Part shown: one piece after another, positions 9,909 through 18,732 of the stretch | Layout: the number at the start of each line of letters is the position of its first letter | How positions within the stretch are numbered: the stretch's first letter is position 1 | From: an uncultured Paracoccus sp. | GTDB lineage: Bacteria > Pseudomonadota > Alphaproteobacteria > Rhodobacterales > Rhodobacteraceae | Direction of reading: 5' to 3' | NCBI RefSeq assembly: GCF_947487305.1 | Contig: NZ_CANKWH010000001.1 | Location: 1-64,000, forward strand | DNA length: 64,000 nucleotides | Translations under genes and position numbers: made by a program | The notes under the pieces: model-generated | Database searches by the model: none | What the model saw: only the letters and a program-made list of their open reading frames with translations | What the model was told of the DNA's origin: nothing

Positions 9909-10471
9909 TTCAGGATCTCGTTCAGATAATCATCGATCATGCGGATCGCCGCCGCGCCATCGGCAGGGCCACGGCCAAGGGCGGCGCGCAGGTAAACCCC
10001 GTCGATCAGCGCCGCCAGCGTGTCGGCCACGCGCTCGGGCCGGTCGGTCAGCGGTCGCAAGGCCACCAGAAGGTTCGAGCGCAGCCGGCGGTGATAGACC
10101 GTCAGCAGCCGCGCGGCCTGATCGTTCACCCGCGACAGCGCATAGAAGTTCAGCCAGGCGCTGATCACCTCCTGGTGAAAGTTCGGCTCGTCGAAGCTGG
10201 CGGCGATGATCGCGTCCAGCCGCTTGCGCGGCGCCACCGCCGGCAACCGCTCGCGCACCGAATCGCGGTATCCGTTCAGCACATGGCGCATCGCGGCAAG
10301 GAACATCTGGTCCTTCGAGCCGAAATAATGATGCGCCAGCGCCGAGGACATGCCGGCCTCGCGGGCGATCTGGGCCACCGTCACATCAAGACTGCCCGCG
10401 CGGCCCACGGCCGCAATTGCCGCGTTGATCAGCGCGGCTTTTCGGATAGGCTCGGCCCCGAGCTTGGGCAT
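9905..10471 (-). CDS. betI: Choline-responsive TetR-family repressor BetI
   Basis: A 188-residue TetR-type repressor. The N-terminal helix-turn-helix covers about residues 10-55 ([22 protein letters not shown]), and the C-terminal domain has the BetI-typical WLNFYALSR and [15 protein letters not shown] at 10471 starts [15 protein letters not shown], matching the family N-terminus; longer frame extensions run through choX and are shadows. It is expected to repress its own operon and possibly choX until choline binds. A perfect palindrome lies 59 bp upstream. Confidence 0.94.
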   Translation of the reverse strand: MPKLGAEPIRKAALINAAIAAVGRAGSLDVTVAQIAREAGMSSALAHHYFGSKDQMFLAAMRHVLNGYRDSVRERLPAVAPRKRLDAIIAASFDEPNFHQEVISAWLNFYALSRVNDQAARLLTVYHRRLRSNLLVALRPLTDRPERVADTLAALIDGVYLRAALGRGPADGAAAIRMIDDYLNEILK

Positions 10472-10529
10472 GGGATCACACCCCTCGCTTAAGAAAAAAG
10501 TTGCGTCTTTAGCGCGTATCAGGTTTTTA

Positions 10530-10543
10530 ATTGACTGGTCAAT
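10530..10543. promoter_or_regulatory. Probable BetI operator between betI and choX
   Basis: ATTGACTGGTCAAT is a perfect inverted repeat (6-bp arms, 2-bp spacer), and two further flanking pairs (TT/AA) also match. It lies 22 bp before the choX ATG and 59 bp from the betI start. The centre resembles the ATTGA-type dyads described for BetI. A -35-like TTGACC for betI falls within it, so binding could shut off both directions. Confidence 0.65.
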
Positions 10544-10564
10544 CAACAAAACAGGGAGATAAAC

Positions 10565-11506
10565 ATGACACTCACCCGCATCATCGCCGCCGCACTGGCC
10601 GCCACCGCACTGGCCGGCCCGGCGCTGTCGCAGGAAGCCGAGGACTGCAAATCCATCGTCTTCTCGGATGTCGGCTGGACCGACATCACCGCCACCACGG
10701 CGGTGGCGACGACGATCCTGCAGGCGCTCGGCTATGATACCGAGATCAAGGTCCTGTCGGTGCCGGTGACTTACACGGCGCTGTCGACGGATGATGTGGA
10801 CGTGTTCCTTGGCAACTGGATGCCGACGATGGAGGCCGACATCGCCCCCTACCGCGATGCGGGCACGGTCGACACGGTGCGCACCAACCTGACGGGCGCG
10901 AAATACACGCTGGCCACCAACAAGGCCGGCAAGGACCTGGGCATCGACAGTTTCGAGAAGATCGCCGAGCACAAGGATGCGCTGGACGGCAAGATCTATG
11001 GCATCGAGCCGGGCAATGACGGCAACCGCCTGCTGCTCGACATGGTGGCCGGGGACAAGTTCGGTCTGGGCACCTTCGAGGTGGTCGAGTCGAGCGAACA
11101 GGGGATGCTGGCGCAGGTCACACGCGCCGATCAGGCCAGCCAGCCGATCGTCTTTCTGGGCTGGGAACCCCATCCGATGAACGCCGCGCATGAACTGACC
11201 TATCTGGAAGGCGGCGACGAGGTCTTCGGCCCCAACCTCGGCGGTGCCGAGGTGGCGACGAATACCCGCGCCGGCTATGTCGCGGCATGCCCCAATGTCG
11301 GGAAATTCCTGCAGAACCTGGAATTCACCCTGGCGCTGGAGAACGAGGTGATGGGCAAGATCCTGAATGACGGTGCCGACCCGGCCGATGCCGCCAAGGA
11401 CTGGCTGACCGCCAATCCCGATGCCGCCACCCCTTGGCTCGACGGCGTGACCACCTTCGACGGCGGCGATGCCAAGGCGGCGCTGACCGAGGCGCTGGCC
11501 GGATGA
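10565..11506 (+). CDS. choX: Choline ABC transporter, periplasmic binding protein
   Basis: A 313-residue type II binding protein with a signal peptide cut near residue 22 (ALS-QEA). The aromatic cage known from Sinorhizobium ChoX has counterparts: Trp38 (SDVGW), Trp85 (GNW), Tyr114 (AKY) and Trp200 (LGWEPHP), plus the PGNDGNR loop at 149-155. Cys28 and a C-terminal Cys (AACPNVGK) could form a disulphide. AGGGAGATAAAC precedes the ATG. It leads the choX-hydrolase-choW-choV operon and delivers choline to the bet enzymes. Glycine betaine as an alternative ligand cannot be excluded. Confidence 0.93.
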   Translation: MTLTRIIAAALAATALAGPALSQEAEDCKSIVFSDVGWTDITATTAVATTILQALGYDTEIKVLSVPVTYTALSTDDVDVFLGNWMPTMEADIAPYRDAGTVDTVRTNLTGAKYTLATNKAGKDLGIDSFEKIAEHKDALDGKIYGIEPGNDGNRLLLDMVAGDKFGLGTFEVVESSEQGMLAQVTRADQASQPIVFLGWEPHPMNAAHELTYLEGGDEVFGPNLGGAEVATNTRAGYVAACPNVGKFLQNLEFTLALENEVMGKILNDGADPADAAKDWLTANPDAATPWLDGVTTFDGGDAKAALTEALAG

Positions 11507-12405
11507 TCCGGCGCGCGGCATGGCTTGCGGTGGCGCTGGCTGTGCCGCTGCCGGCAACTGCATGGGCCGAGGTGCCGGATCAGGCGGGCTGGAACGCAGC
11601 CCGCCAATCCGTCGATCTGGGCGATGGGCTTGTCGCCGGCTATGTGGAGCTTGGCGCCGATCCGGCCGCGGCGATCGGCACGCCCATCGTGCTGATCCAC
11701 GGCTATACCGACAACAGCCGCAGCTGGTCGCTGATGGCGCCGGCGCTGGCCGAGGCCCTGCCCGGCCGGCGCATCCTCGCGCTGGACCTGCGCGGGCATG
11801 GCGCATCTTCCGCGCCCGACTGCTGCTATGCGCCGGACAGTCTGGCTCATGACGTAGGTCGCACGCTGGACGGCCTGGGGATCGAACCCGCCGACCTGAT
11901 CGGTCATTCGCTCGGCTCGATCACCTCGGCCTATCTGGCGGCGACCGAGCCCGAGCGGGTGAACCGGCTGGTGCTGATCTCGACCACCGTGAAAATGCCC
12001 GCCGAGCCGACCCAATGGCTGTGGGAGAACGTCCCCGCCCTGCCCGCCACCATCGATCCCGACAGCCAGTTCATGCGGGACTGGTTTTCGAACCCCAACC
12101 CGGTCCCGGACGCGTTTCTCGATATCGAGCGGGCCGAGGGTGCCGCCGTGCCGAAGCAAGTCTGGATGGGCGTGCTGCAGGGGCTGACCATGCTGGACTG
12201 GAGCCTGCTTGCCCCGCGCATCACCGCCCCGGTGACGGTGATGTGGGGCGATCAGGACCCGCTTTTCGGGCCTGAAAGTCAGGACTGGGTCAAGGCGGCC
12301 CTGCCCAAGGCTGACCATCGCACCTATGCCGGGGCCGGGCATAATATCTTCTGGGAACAGCCGCAGCAGGTTGCCAGTGATCTGGCCGCACACCTGACAG
12401 ACTGA
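11503..12405 (+). CDS. Exported alpha/beta hydrolase in the choline uptake operon
   Basis: A 300-residue alpha/beta hydrolase with an N-terminal signal peptide (hydrophobic to about residue 22, TAWAEV). The oxyanion motif HGYTDN, nucleophile elbow GHSLGS, acid in WGDQDPLF and base in GAGHNIFW give a complete triad. Its ATG overlaps the choX stop in ATGA, so it is coupled to the choline-binding protein, and choW follows 42 bp later. A periplasmic esterase or lipase placed within a choline importer suggests release of choline from an ester; this is inference. Non-esterase members of the fold (lactonases, haloperoxidases) remain possible. Confidence 0.85.
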   Translation: MIRRAAWLAVALAVPLPATAWAEVPDQAGWNAARQSVDLGDGLVAGYVELGADPAAAIGTPIVLIHGYTDNSRSWSLMAPALAEALPGRRILALDLRGHGASSAPDCCYAPDSLAHDVGRTLDGLGIEPADLIGHSLGSITSAYLAATEPERVNRLVLISTTVKMPAEPTQWLWENVPALPATIDPDSQFMRDWFSNPNPVPDAFLDIERAEGAAVPKQVWMGVLQGLTMLDWSLLAPRITAPVTVMWGDQDPLFGPESQDWVKAALPKADHRTYAGAGHNIFWEQPQQVASDLAAHLTD

Positions 12406-12447
12406 CGGCACAACACCGAACGGGACAGAGATGAAAAGGCGCGCTGA

Positions 12448-13293
12448 ATGGAGCAACTGACCAATCTGGTGACCGATCACAAGATCCCGGTCGGCAAGGG
12501 GGCAAAGGCGGTTTTCGACTGGCTGAACGCCCATGCCGCTTGGCTGTTTCAGGCCATCTCGGACGGGCTGAACGCGCTCATCGCCGGCATCCTCTGGCTG
12601 TTGGAAACGCCGCATCCCTTCGTGCTGATCGGGGTCTTCGTAGCGCTGACCTGGTTCCTGCAGAAGAACTGGAAGACCTGCCTCTTGGTGTTGCTGGGCC
12701 TCCTCTTCATCCTCAACCAGGATTACTGGGAAGAGACCATGCAGTCGCTGACGCTGGTCCTGTCTGCCTGCGTGGTCTGCATGGCGGTGGGGGTGCCCAT
12801 TGGCATCGCGGTCGCGCATCGACCAAGGCTCTATGCCTGGGTGCGGCCGGTCCTTGACCTGATGCAGACGCTGCCCACCTTCGTCTACCTGATCCCCGCG
12901 ATCGTCTTCTTCGGCATCGGCATGGTGCCGGGACTGATCGCCACGGTGATCTTTGTCCTGCCCGCGCCGATCCGGCTGACCCATCTGGGCATCTCCTCCA
13001 CCCCGATGTCGCTGATCGAGGCCGCCACCGCCTTTGGCGCCACACCGCGGCAACTCTTGTGGAAGGTGGAACTGCCAAGCGCCCTGCCGCAGATCATGGC
13101 GGGGCTGAACCAGACCATCATGCTGTCGCTGTCGATGGTCGTCATTGCCGCGCTGGTCGGCGCATCGGGGCTGGGCGTGCCGGTGGTCCGGGCGCTGAAC
13201 AGCGTGAACACGGCGCTTGGCTTCGAATCCGGTTTCATCATCGTGATCGTGGCGATCATGCTGGACCGGATGCTGCGGATGGAGGATCGGTGA
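12448..13293 (+). CDS. choW: Choline ABC transporter, permease
   Basis: An integral membrane protein of 281 residues of the ProW/OpuAB type. After an amphipathic N-terminus there are about seven membrane helices, and the EAA loop that docks the ATPase is at EAATAFGATPRQLLWKVELPSA. The region MQTLPTFVYLIPAIVFFGIG is typical of choline/betaine permeases. A weak AAAGGCG precedes the ATG. The stop overlaps the choV start in TGATG. Confidence 0.93.
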   Translation: MEQLTNLVTDHKIPVGKGAKAVFDWLNAHAAWLFQAISDGLNALIAGILWLLETPHPFVLIGVFVALTWFLQKNWKTCLLVLLGLLFILNQDYWEETMQSLTLVLSACVVCMAVGVPIGIAVAHRPRLYAWVRPVLDLMQTLPTFVYLIPAIVFFGIGMVPGLIATVIFVLPAPIRLTHLGISSTPMSLIEAATAFGATPRQLLWKVELPSALPQIMAGLNQTIMLSLSMVVIAALVGASGLGVPVVRALNSVNTALGFESGFIIVIVAIMLDRMLRMEDR

Positions 13294-14324
13294 TGACCGG
13301 GATGGGCGAGAATGCCGTCGAATTCGACCGGGTCTGCATCGTCTTCGGCGACAGGCCCGAAAGCGCCCTGCCGCTGATGGATCAGGGGCTGGAGCGCGGG
13401 CCGATCAAGGCCGAGACCGGGCAGGTGCTGGGCGTGCATGATTGCAGCCTCGAGGTCAAGCAGGGCGAGATCCTGGTGCTGATGGGCCTCTCGGGCTCGG
13501 GCAAGTCCACGCTGCTCCGCGCGGTCAATGCGCTGAACGATGTCTGCCGGGGCGAGGTGCGGGTGCGCACCGACCAGGGCATGACCTCGGTCACTGGCGC
13601 GGGCAAGCGGGCGCTGCGCGACATCCGCCTGCGTCAGGTGGCGATGGTCTTCCAGCAATTCGGCCTTTTGCCCTGGCGCACCGTGCGCGAGAATGTCGGG
13701 CTGGGGCTGGAACTGGCCGGTCTCTCGCCCGCCGAGCGCGCCGAGAAGGTGGACCGGCAACTGGCCACCGTCGGACTGACCGATTGGGCCGATCGCAAGG
13801 TGGGCGATCTTTCGGGCGGGATGCAGCAGCGCGTGGGTCTGGCTCGCGCCTTCGCCACCGAGGCGCCGATCCTGTTGATGGACGAGCCGTTCTCGGCGCT
13901 GGACCCGCTGATCCGCACCCGGCTGCAGGATGAATTGCTGGAGTTGCAGGCCAAGACCCGGCGCACCATCGTCTTCGTCAGCCATGACCTCGATGAGGCC
14001 TTCAAGCTGGGCAATCGCATCGCCCTGATGGAGGGCGGGCGCATCGTCCAGATCGGCACCGCGCGCGAGATCATCGCCAACCCTGTCAATGGCTATGTCG
14101 CCGATTTCGTCGCCCATATGAACCCGCTTGGCGTGTTGACCGCCGAGGACATGGTCGAACCGGGCGAAGCCGAGGGGGACCCGCTGCCCCGCGACCTGCC
14201 GGTGCGCGAGGTGATGGGGCGGCTGGCCGAACACGCCTCGCTGCCGGTCGAGGGCGGCGGTCGCGTCACCCGCGACGGGGTGCTGGCCCGGCTGATCGCG
14301 CCGCGTGGTTCGGACCGGCTCTAG
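13293..14324 (+). CDS. choV: Choline ABC transporter, ATP-binding protein
   Basis: A 343-residue ATPase with Walker A GLSGSGKST (65-73), Q-loop FQQFGLLPW, signature LSGGMQQR, Walker B ILLMDEPFSALD and H-loop SHD. It starts with the family's N-terminal extension before the Walker A and ends with a short, CBS-like tail (PVREVMGRL...), shorter than a full tandem CBS regulatory module. The ATG overlaps the choW stop by one base. It powers choline import with ChoX and ChoW. Confidence 0.93.
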   Translation: MTGMGENAVEFDRVCIVFGDRPESALPLMDQGLERGPIKAETGQVLGVHDCSLEVKQGEILVLMGLSGSGKSTLLRAVNALNDVCRGEVRVRTDQGMTSVTGAGKRALRDIRLRQVAMVFQQFGLLPWRTVRENVGLGLELAGLSPAERAEKVDRQLATVGLTDWADRKVGDLSGGMQQRVGLARAFATEAPILLMDEPFSALDPLIRTRLQDELLELQAKTRRTIVFVSHDLDEAFKLGNRIALMEGGRIVQIGTAREIIANPVNGYVADFVAHMNPLGVLTAEDMVEPGEAEGDPLPRDLPVREVMGRLAEHASLPVEGGGRVTRDGVLARLIAPRGSDRL

Positions 14325-14507
14325 CCGGGAAAGATGACAGATTTGCGATATTTTGCGCAGCGGGCCACCGGCCCGGCTGCCGAGGTTGCGGTGCCCGGAC
14401 CGCGGCGATAAGCATTCCCCAGCACCACAGCCGGAGCCTTGCGCATTGCCCTTTGCCTTGCCCCATCGGTCCCCGAGACCCGCCCGGTTGAACAAGGAAC
14501 CCCATTC

Positions 14508-15668
14508 ATGAAGATTGTTATCCTCGGCGGCGACGGCTTTTGCGGCTGGCCCTCGGCCCTGCATCTCTCGGCCCGCGGCCATGACGTGGTGATCGTCGAC
14601 AACCTCTCGCGCCGCAAGATCGATGTCGAGCTTGAGGTCAGCTCGCTGACCCCGATCCGCCCCCTGGGCGAGCGCATCCGGGCGTGGAAGGAACTCACCG
14701 GTCGCGAGATCCGGTTCGAGAATTTTACCGTGGGCGAGCATTACCACCGCCTGCTGACGCTCTTGCGCGAGGAAAAGCCCGATGCGGTGATCCATTTCGC
14801 CGAACAGCGCGCCGCGCCCTATTCGATGAAATCGAGCTGGCACAAGCGTTACACCGTCAACAACAACCTGAACGCCACCAATGACGTGCTGGCCGCCATC
14901 GTCGAGTCCGGGCAGGACATCCACCTGGTCCACCTGGGCACGATGGGGGTCTATGGCTACGGCACGGCGGGGATGAAAATTCCCGAGGGTTATCTGGATG
15001 TTATGGTGGAAACCGAGAACGGACCTCACCGGCAGGAGATCCTCTATCCGGCGAATCCCGGCTCGATCTACCACATGACCAAGACGCAGGATCAGCTGTT
15101 CTTCTTCTATTATAACAAGAATGACGGGGTGCGGATCACCGACCTGCATCAGGGCATCGTCTGGGGCACCCAGACCGAAGAGACCCGGCTGGATGAACGG
15201 CTGATCAACCGTTTCGACTATGACGGCGATTACGGCACGGTGCTGAACCGTTTCCTGATGCAGGCGGCGGTGAACTATCCGCTGACCGTCCATGGCACGG
15301 GCGGCCAGACCCGCGCCTTCATCCACATTCAGGACACCTGCCGCTGCATCGAGCTGGCGCTGATGAACCCGCCGCAGAAGGGCGAGCGGGTGAATATCCT
15401 GAACCAGATGACCGAGACCCACCGGGTCCGCGATCTGGCGCAGATGATCGCCGATCAGACCGGGGCCGAGGTAGCCTTCCTGAAGAACCCGCGGAACGAG
15501 GCCGACGAGAACGATCTACACGTCGCCAATGACCGTTTCCTCGGACTGGGGCTGGAGCCGATCAAGCTTCAGGACGGGCTTCTGGCCGAGGTGCAGGAGA
15601 TCGCCCGGAAATATGCCGAGCGCGCGGACCGGGAGAAGATCCCCTGCGTGTCGCAGTGGCGCAGCTGA
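14508..15668 (+). CDS. sqdB: UDP-sulfoquinovose synthase
   Basis: An SDR-fold enzyme of 386 residues that makes UDP-sulfoquinovose from UDP-glucose and sulphite, the headgroup donor for the membrane sulfolipid SQDG. It has the NAD site GGDGFCG (7-13), the family-specific VDNLSRRKIDVELEVSSLTP segment, Thr145, and the catalytic Tyr188-x3-Lys192. AAGGAA precedes the ATG at 14508. The sqdD/sqdC or sqdX genes that often accompany sqdB are not next to it here; it stands alone between choV and a repeat element. Confidence 0.95.
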   Translation: MKIVILGGDGFCGWPSALHLSARGHDVVIVDNLSRRKIDVELEVSSLTPIRPLGERIRAWKELTGREIRFENFTVGEHYHRLLTLLREEKPDAVIHFAEQRAAPYSMKSSWHKRYTVNNNLNATNDVLAAIVESGQDIHLVHLGTMGVYGYGTAGMKIPEGYLDVMVETENGPHRQEILYPANPGSIYHMTKTQDQLFFFYYNKNDGVRITDLHQGIVWGTQTEETRLDERLINRFDYDGDYGTVLNRFLMQAAVNYPLTVHGTGGQTRAFIHIQDTCRCIELALMNPPQKGERVNILNQMTETHRVRDLAQMIADQTGAEVAFLKNPRNEADENDLHVANDRFLGLGLEPIKLQDGLLAEVQEIARKYAERADREKIPCVSQWRS

Positions 15669-15680
15669 CAGCGGACCACA

Positions 15681-15845
15681 GGGCCAGCGCCGGCCCGTGG
15701 GTAGGCGCTGCAGGGGCCGGAACGATGTGCTTTATGGTGCCAAGCCCCTCTTCTGCCTGAACGCAGGACCAGCGGCACCAAAGCGCCTGCCCGGGGGACG
15801 GGCCGGCGCTGGCCCGGCGGGCTTCGCCCTTGCTCCCGGGCCGGG
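15681..15845. repeat. Structured intergenic repeat, copy A
   Basis: This element contains an 18-bp perfect inverted repeat (15681-15698 with 15798-15815), a GTGC...GTGC mini-hairpin around TTTATG, and a terminal hairpin with GGCCCGG (15811-15817) paired to CCGGGCC (15836-15842) around GGGC-TTC-GCCC. A related element lies at 57094-57217; several stem positions differ by compensatory changes. It fills the gap between sqdB and a convergent gene and could act as terminator or REP-like element. Confidence 0.65.
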
Positions 15846-15864
15846 ATTGCGGGCGAACCGTGCC

Positions 15865-16686
15865 TCACTCCACCAGCCCCTGCGGCTCCAGCACCAGGAT
15901 CGTCGGCTGCGGCGGCAGGGTGCCAAGCGAAACCGTCACCTCGCTGATCCCCGGCCGCTCGACCCGGAACTCGCCCGACATGCCGGCCAGAAACGCCTCG
16001 AGCCGGCCATCGTTGAACCAGTGCATCGGGATGACCAGCGAACTGTGCAGCCGCTCGACCACGCGCATCATAACCGATTGCGCCATGGTCATGCTGCCAT
16101 CGACCGGCACCATCAGCACATCCACCCGGCCAAGCGCGGCATATTGGGCGTCGCTCGGCTCCTGATGCAGATGGCCCAGATGGGCGACGCAGAGATTGGC
16201 CAGCTCGAAGACGAAGATGGAATTGCCGTTCTCCTCGACCGCGCCAAAGCTGCGGATATCGGTGGTGACATTGCGGATCAGCACGTCTCCCAACTCGGCA
16301 TGATGATCCGCACCGATGCCGAACTGGTCTGACCAGCCGCGGAACACATGCTCGATTCCGTCGAGATTTTCCGACCAATGGCTTGAATGTGCACGATTCA
16401 TCGTCACTGCATCGGGGCGGAAATCAGTCGGACCCAGATAACCGTTATAGTCGGTAACGATGTCCACGCCGCCCTCGCTCTGGATCAGGAACATCGAATG
16501 GCCGACATAGCTGATGCGCAGGCTGCGTTCGGGCACCGGGTCGGTCCAGCTTGCCTGGTGCAGATAGTCGATCCCCGGCGCGGCCTCGGCGATGGCGATG
16601 CAATGGCTGTAGCGCCGATCCTGCGCGGCGGCGGGCAGGGCCAGAAGGCAGGCGAGGAAGGCGATGACGGCGGATGTCTGGGGCAT
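15865..16686 (-). CDS. Exported MBL-fold hydrolase-like protein
   Basis: A 273-residue protein with a signal peptide (ACLLALPAAAQ) and a metallo-beta-lactamase-like body of the UlaG type: YVGHSMFLI strand, VTDYNG, NRAHSSHW in place of the usual His-x-His-x-Asp-His, HLGHLH, PVDG and PMHWF. The loop at NRAHSSHW is degenerate, so metal binding may differ from standard hydrolases. A GTG nine bases upstream is possible, but GGAG sits eight bases before the ATG at 16686. The substrate is unknown. Confidence 0.75.
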   Translation of the reverse strand: MPQTSAVIAFLACLLALPAAAQDRRYSHCIAIAEAAPGIDYLHQASWTDPVPERSLRISYVGHSMFLIQSEGGVDIVTDYNGYLGPTDFRPDAVTMNRAHSSHWSENLDGIEHVFRGWSDQFGIGADHHAELGDVLIRNVTTDIRSFGAVEENGNSIFVFELANLCVAHLGHLHQEPSDAQYAALGRVDVLMVPVDGSMTMAQSVMMRVVERLHSSLVIPMHWFNDGRLEAFLAGMSGEFRVERPGISEVTVSLGTLPPQPTILVLEPQGLVE

Positions 16687-16778
16687 GGGCGTCACTCCGG
16701 CTTTCGGGGATGATAGCCCGAAATCTGCGCCCTGCCCCTCAACCAGAGGTCGCGTTGCGGCTCACTTCCGCGTGAGGC

Positions 16779-18704
16779 TCAGCCCTCGCGCAAGGCTGCC
16801 CGCGCCGCCGCCTCGCTTTCATAGATGGTGGTGCGCCGCCGCGCCTCCAGCGTCTCGCCCAAGCGGCGACGCAGGAAGGCCGAGCCGGAATAGCGCGTCA
16901 CCCGCCCGTAAAGCCGGTCCTCGAGATCGCCGACCATCGCCGCCCAGTCATGCTGGATGCGCTCGTCGATGCGGGTGAAGTCGTAGTTCACCACCGCATC
17001 GACCCGGTGGCCGAGGCCCGCCACCGCCTGTTCCACAGCCTGCTTCACCGCCGCCACGTCGCCCGCGTCGCGGATCGCCATGCGGGCGAGGTTGATGAAC
17101 AGGATCTGCCGGTCGGGGTCCAGGTGGATGCGGCGCGTGAGCGGGATCTCCAGCATCTCCTCGCGCAGGCCCATTGGCGCGTCGGTGAAGATGCGCGGGT
17201 CCATCGGCAGGGGTTCCCCCACGATCGGGGCGAAACCCATTTGCGACAGGATATCCCGTCCGGCATCGACGCCCGGCGCGATCTCGGTCAGGTGCACCCC
17301 GTCGGGGCGCAACTCGAAGACGCAGCGCTCGGTCACGAACATCACCGGCTGGCGCAGGCGGCCCGCCCGCGCGCCCGAGAAGGTGATCTGCTCGACCGCC
17401 TCGATGAATTTCCGCGACCGGCCCTCGGTGTCAATCTCCAGTCGGCCATCGCCGATCCGCGCGGCCAGCCCGCCCGCCCTGAAGGTGCCGGCAAAGACCA
17501 CGCGGCGGGCGTTCTGGCTGATGTTGATGAAGCCGCCCGCACCCGCGAGCTTCGGCCCGAAGCGGCTGACATTCACGTTGCCCTGCCCATCGACCTCGGC
17601 CATGCCAAGGCAGGTCATGTCCAGCCCGCCGCCATCGTAGAAGTCGAATTGCTGGTTCTGGGCGATGATCGCCTCGGTATTGATCGCCGCGCCGAAATCC
17701 AGACCCGAGGCCGGCTGGCCGCCGATCACCCCCGGCTCGGCGGTCAGGGTGACATGGGACAGAAGCCCCTCTTCCGCCGCCACCGCCGAGACGCCTTCGG
17801 GCATGCCGATGCCCAGATTGACCACCCCGCCGATGGGCAGCTCGAAGGCGCAGCGCCGGGCGATGACCTTGCGCAGGTCCAGCGCCATCGGTGCCGCCCC
17901 ACCCTCGGGCGCGCGGTAGCGGCCGGTGAAATAACGGTTATACTGGCTGGCATAGGTCTGCGGGTGCAGTTCCGCCGGGGCCTGCACCACGGCATCGACC
18001 AGCGCGCCGGGGATGACCACCTCGCGCGCGGGCAGGCTGCCGCCCGAGACGATCTGGTCGACCTGCACGATCACCACCCCGCCCGAGTTCCGCGCCGCCA
18101 TCGCCTGCGCGAGATTGTCGAGGATCAGCGCCTCGCGCTCCATTGTGATATTGCCGCGCTCGTCGGCGGTCGAGCCGCGCAGCAGCGCCACATGGATCGG
18201 CAGGGCGTGATAGAACAGCCGCTCGACCCCGCCAATCTGGATCAGTTCGACCAGATCATCCCGAGCCGCCGCGCTGACCCGACCGCCACCGAGACGCGGA
18301 TCGACAAAGGTCTCCAGCCCGACATGGCTGATGGTGCCGGGCTTGCCTGCCGCGATGTCGCGGAACAAATGGCTGATGACGCCCTGCGGAAAGTTCCAGC
18401 CCTCGATCTCGCCCCGGACGGCCATGGCGCCGAGCTTGGGGATCAGCCCCCAATGCCCGCCGATCACCCGTTTGACCAGCCCGGGCGCGGCCAGCCGGTC
18501 CAGCCCGCGCCCCTTGCCATCACCCTGCCCGGCGGCAAAGAGCAGGGTCAGGTCGCGCGGCTCACCGTCTTCTGCGAAACGGTCGCCAAGCGCCTTCAGC
18601 AGCCCATCCGGCACGCCCGCGCCCACGAAGCCCGAGGTGGTGACGGTATCGCCGGAATGAACCAGCGCCGCGGCATCGCGGGCGGAAACGACCTTGTTCG
18701 ACAT
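16779..18704 (-). CDS. Acyl-CoA:acetate/3-ketoacid CoA-transferase, long form
   Basis: A 641-residue family I CoA-transferase with both half-domains fused, as in YdiF. The N-terminal half has GFVGAGVPD and the C-terminal half has the active-site Glu323 in TAEPGVIGGQP. YdiF-type enzymes usually end near 520-530 residues; here about 130 further residues (from ~505) form an extra domain ending in a basic-rich helix. It lies 28 bp downstream of a GntP-type permease on the same strand, suggesting uptake and CoA activation of a short organic acid such as a hydroxy- or ketobutyrate. GAAAGGG precedes the ATG. Confidence 0.87.
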   Translation of the reverse strand: MSNKVVSARDAAALVHSGDTVTTSGFVGAGVPDGLLKALGDRFAEDGEPRDLTLLFAAGQGDGKGRGLDRLAAPGLVKRVIGGHWGLIPKLGAMAVRGEIEGWNFPQGVISHLFRDIAAGKPGTISHVGLETFVDPRLGGGRVSAAARDDLVELIQIGGVERLFYHALPIHVALLRGSTADERGNITMEREALILDNLAQAMAARNSGGVVIVQVDQIVSGGSLPAREVVIPGALVDAVVQAPAELHPQTYASQYNRYFTGRYRAPEGGAAPMALDLRKVIARRCAFELPIGGVVNLGIGMPEGVSAVAAEEGLLSHVTLTAEPGVIGGQPASGLDFGAAINTEAIIAQNQQFDFYDGGGLDMTCLGMAEVDGQGNVNVSRFGPKLAGAGGFINISQNARRVVFAGTFRAGGLAARIGDGRLEIDTEGRSRKFIEAVEQITFSGARAGRLRQPVMFVTERCVFELRPDGVHLTEIAPGVDAGRDILSQMGFAPIVGEPLPMDPRIFTDAPMGLREEMLEIPLTRRIHLDPDRQILFINLARMAIRDAGDVAAVKQAVEQAVAGLGHRVDAVVNYDFTRIDERIQHDWAAMVGDLEDRLYGRVTRYSGSAFLRRRLGETLEARRRTTIYESEAAARAALREG

Positions 18705-18732
18705 GGGCAGCCCTTTCGCTTGCCCGCCGGAA

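Noticed and set aside
12431..12457. Small ATG-led frame just before choW
   Set aside because: Nine codons ending inside choW; more likely part of the choW leader than a peptide gene.
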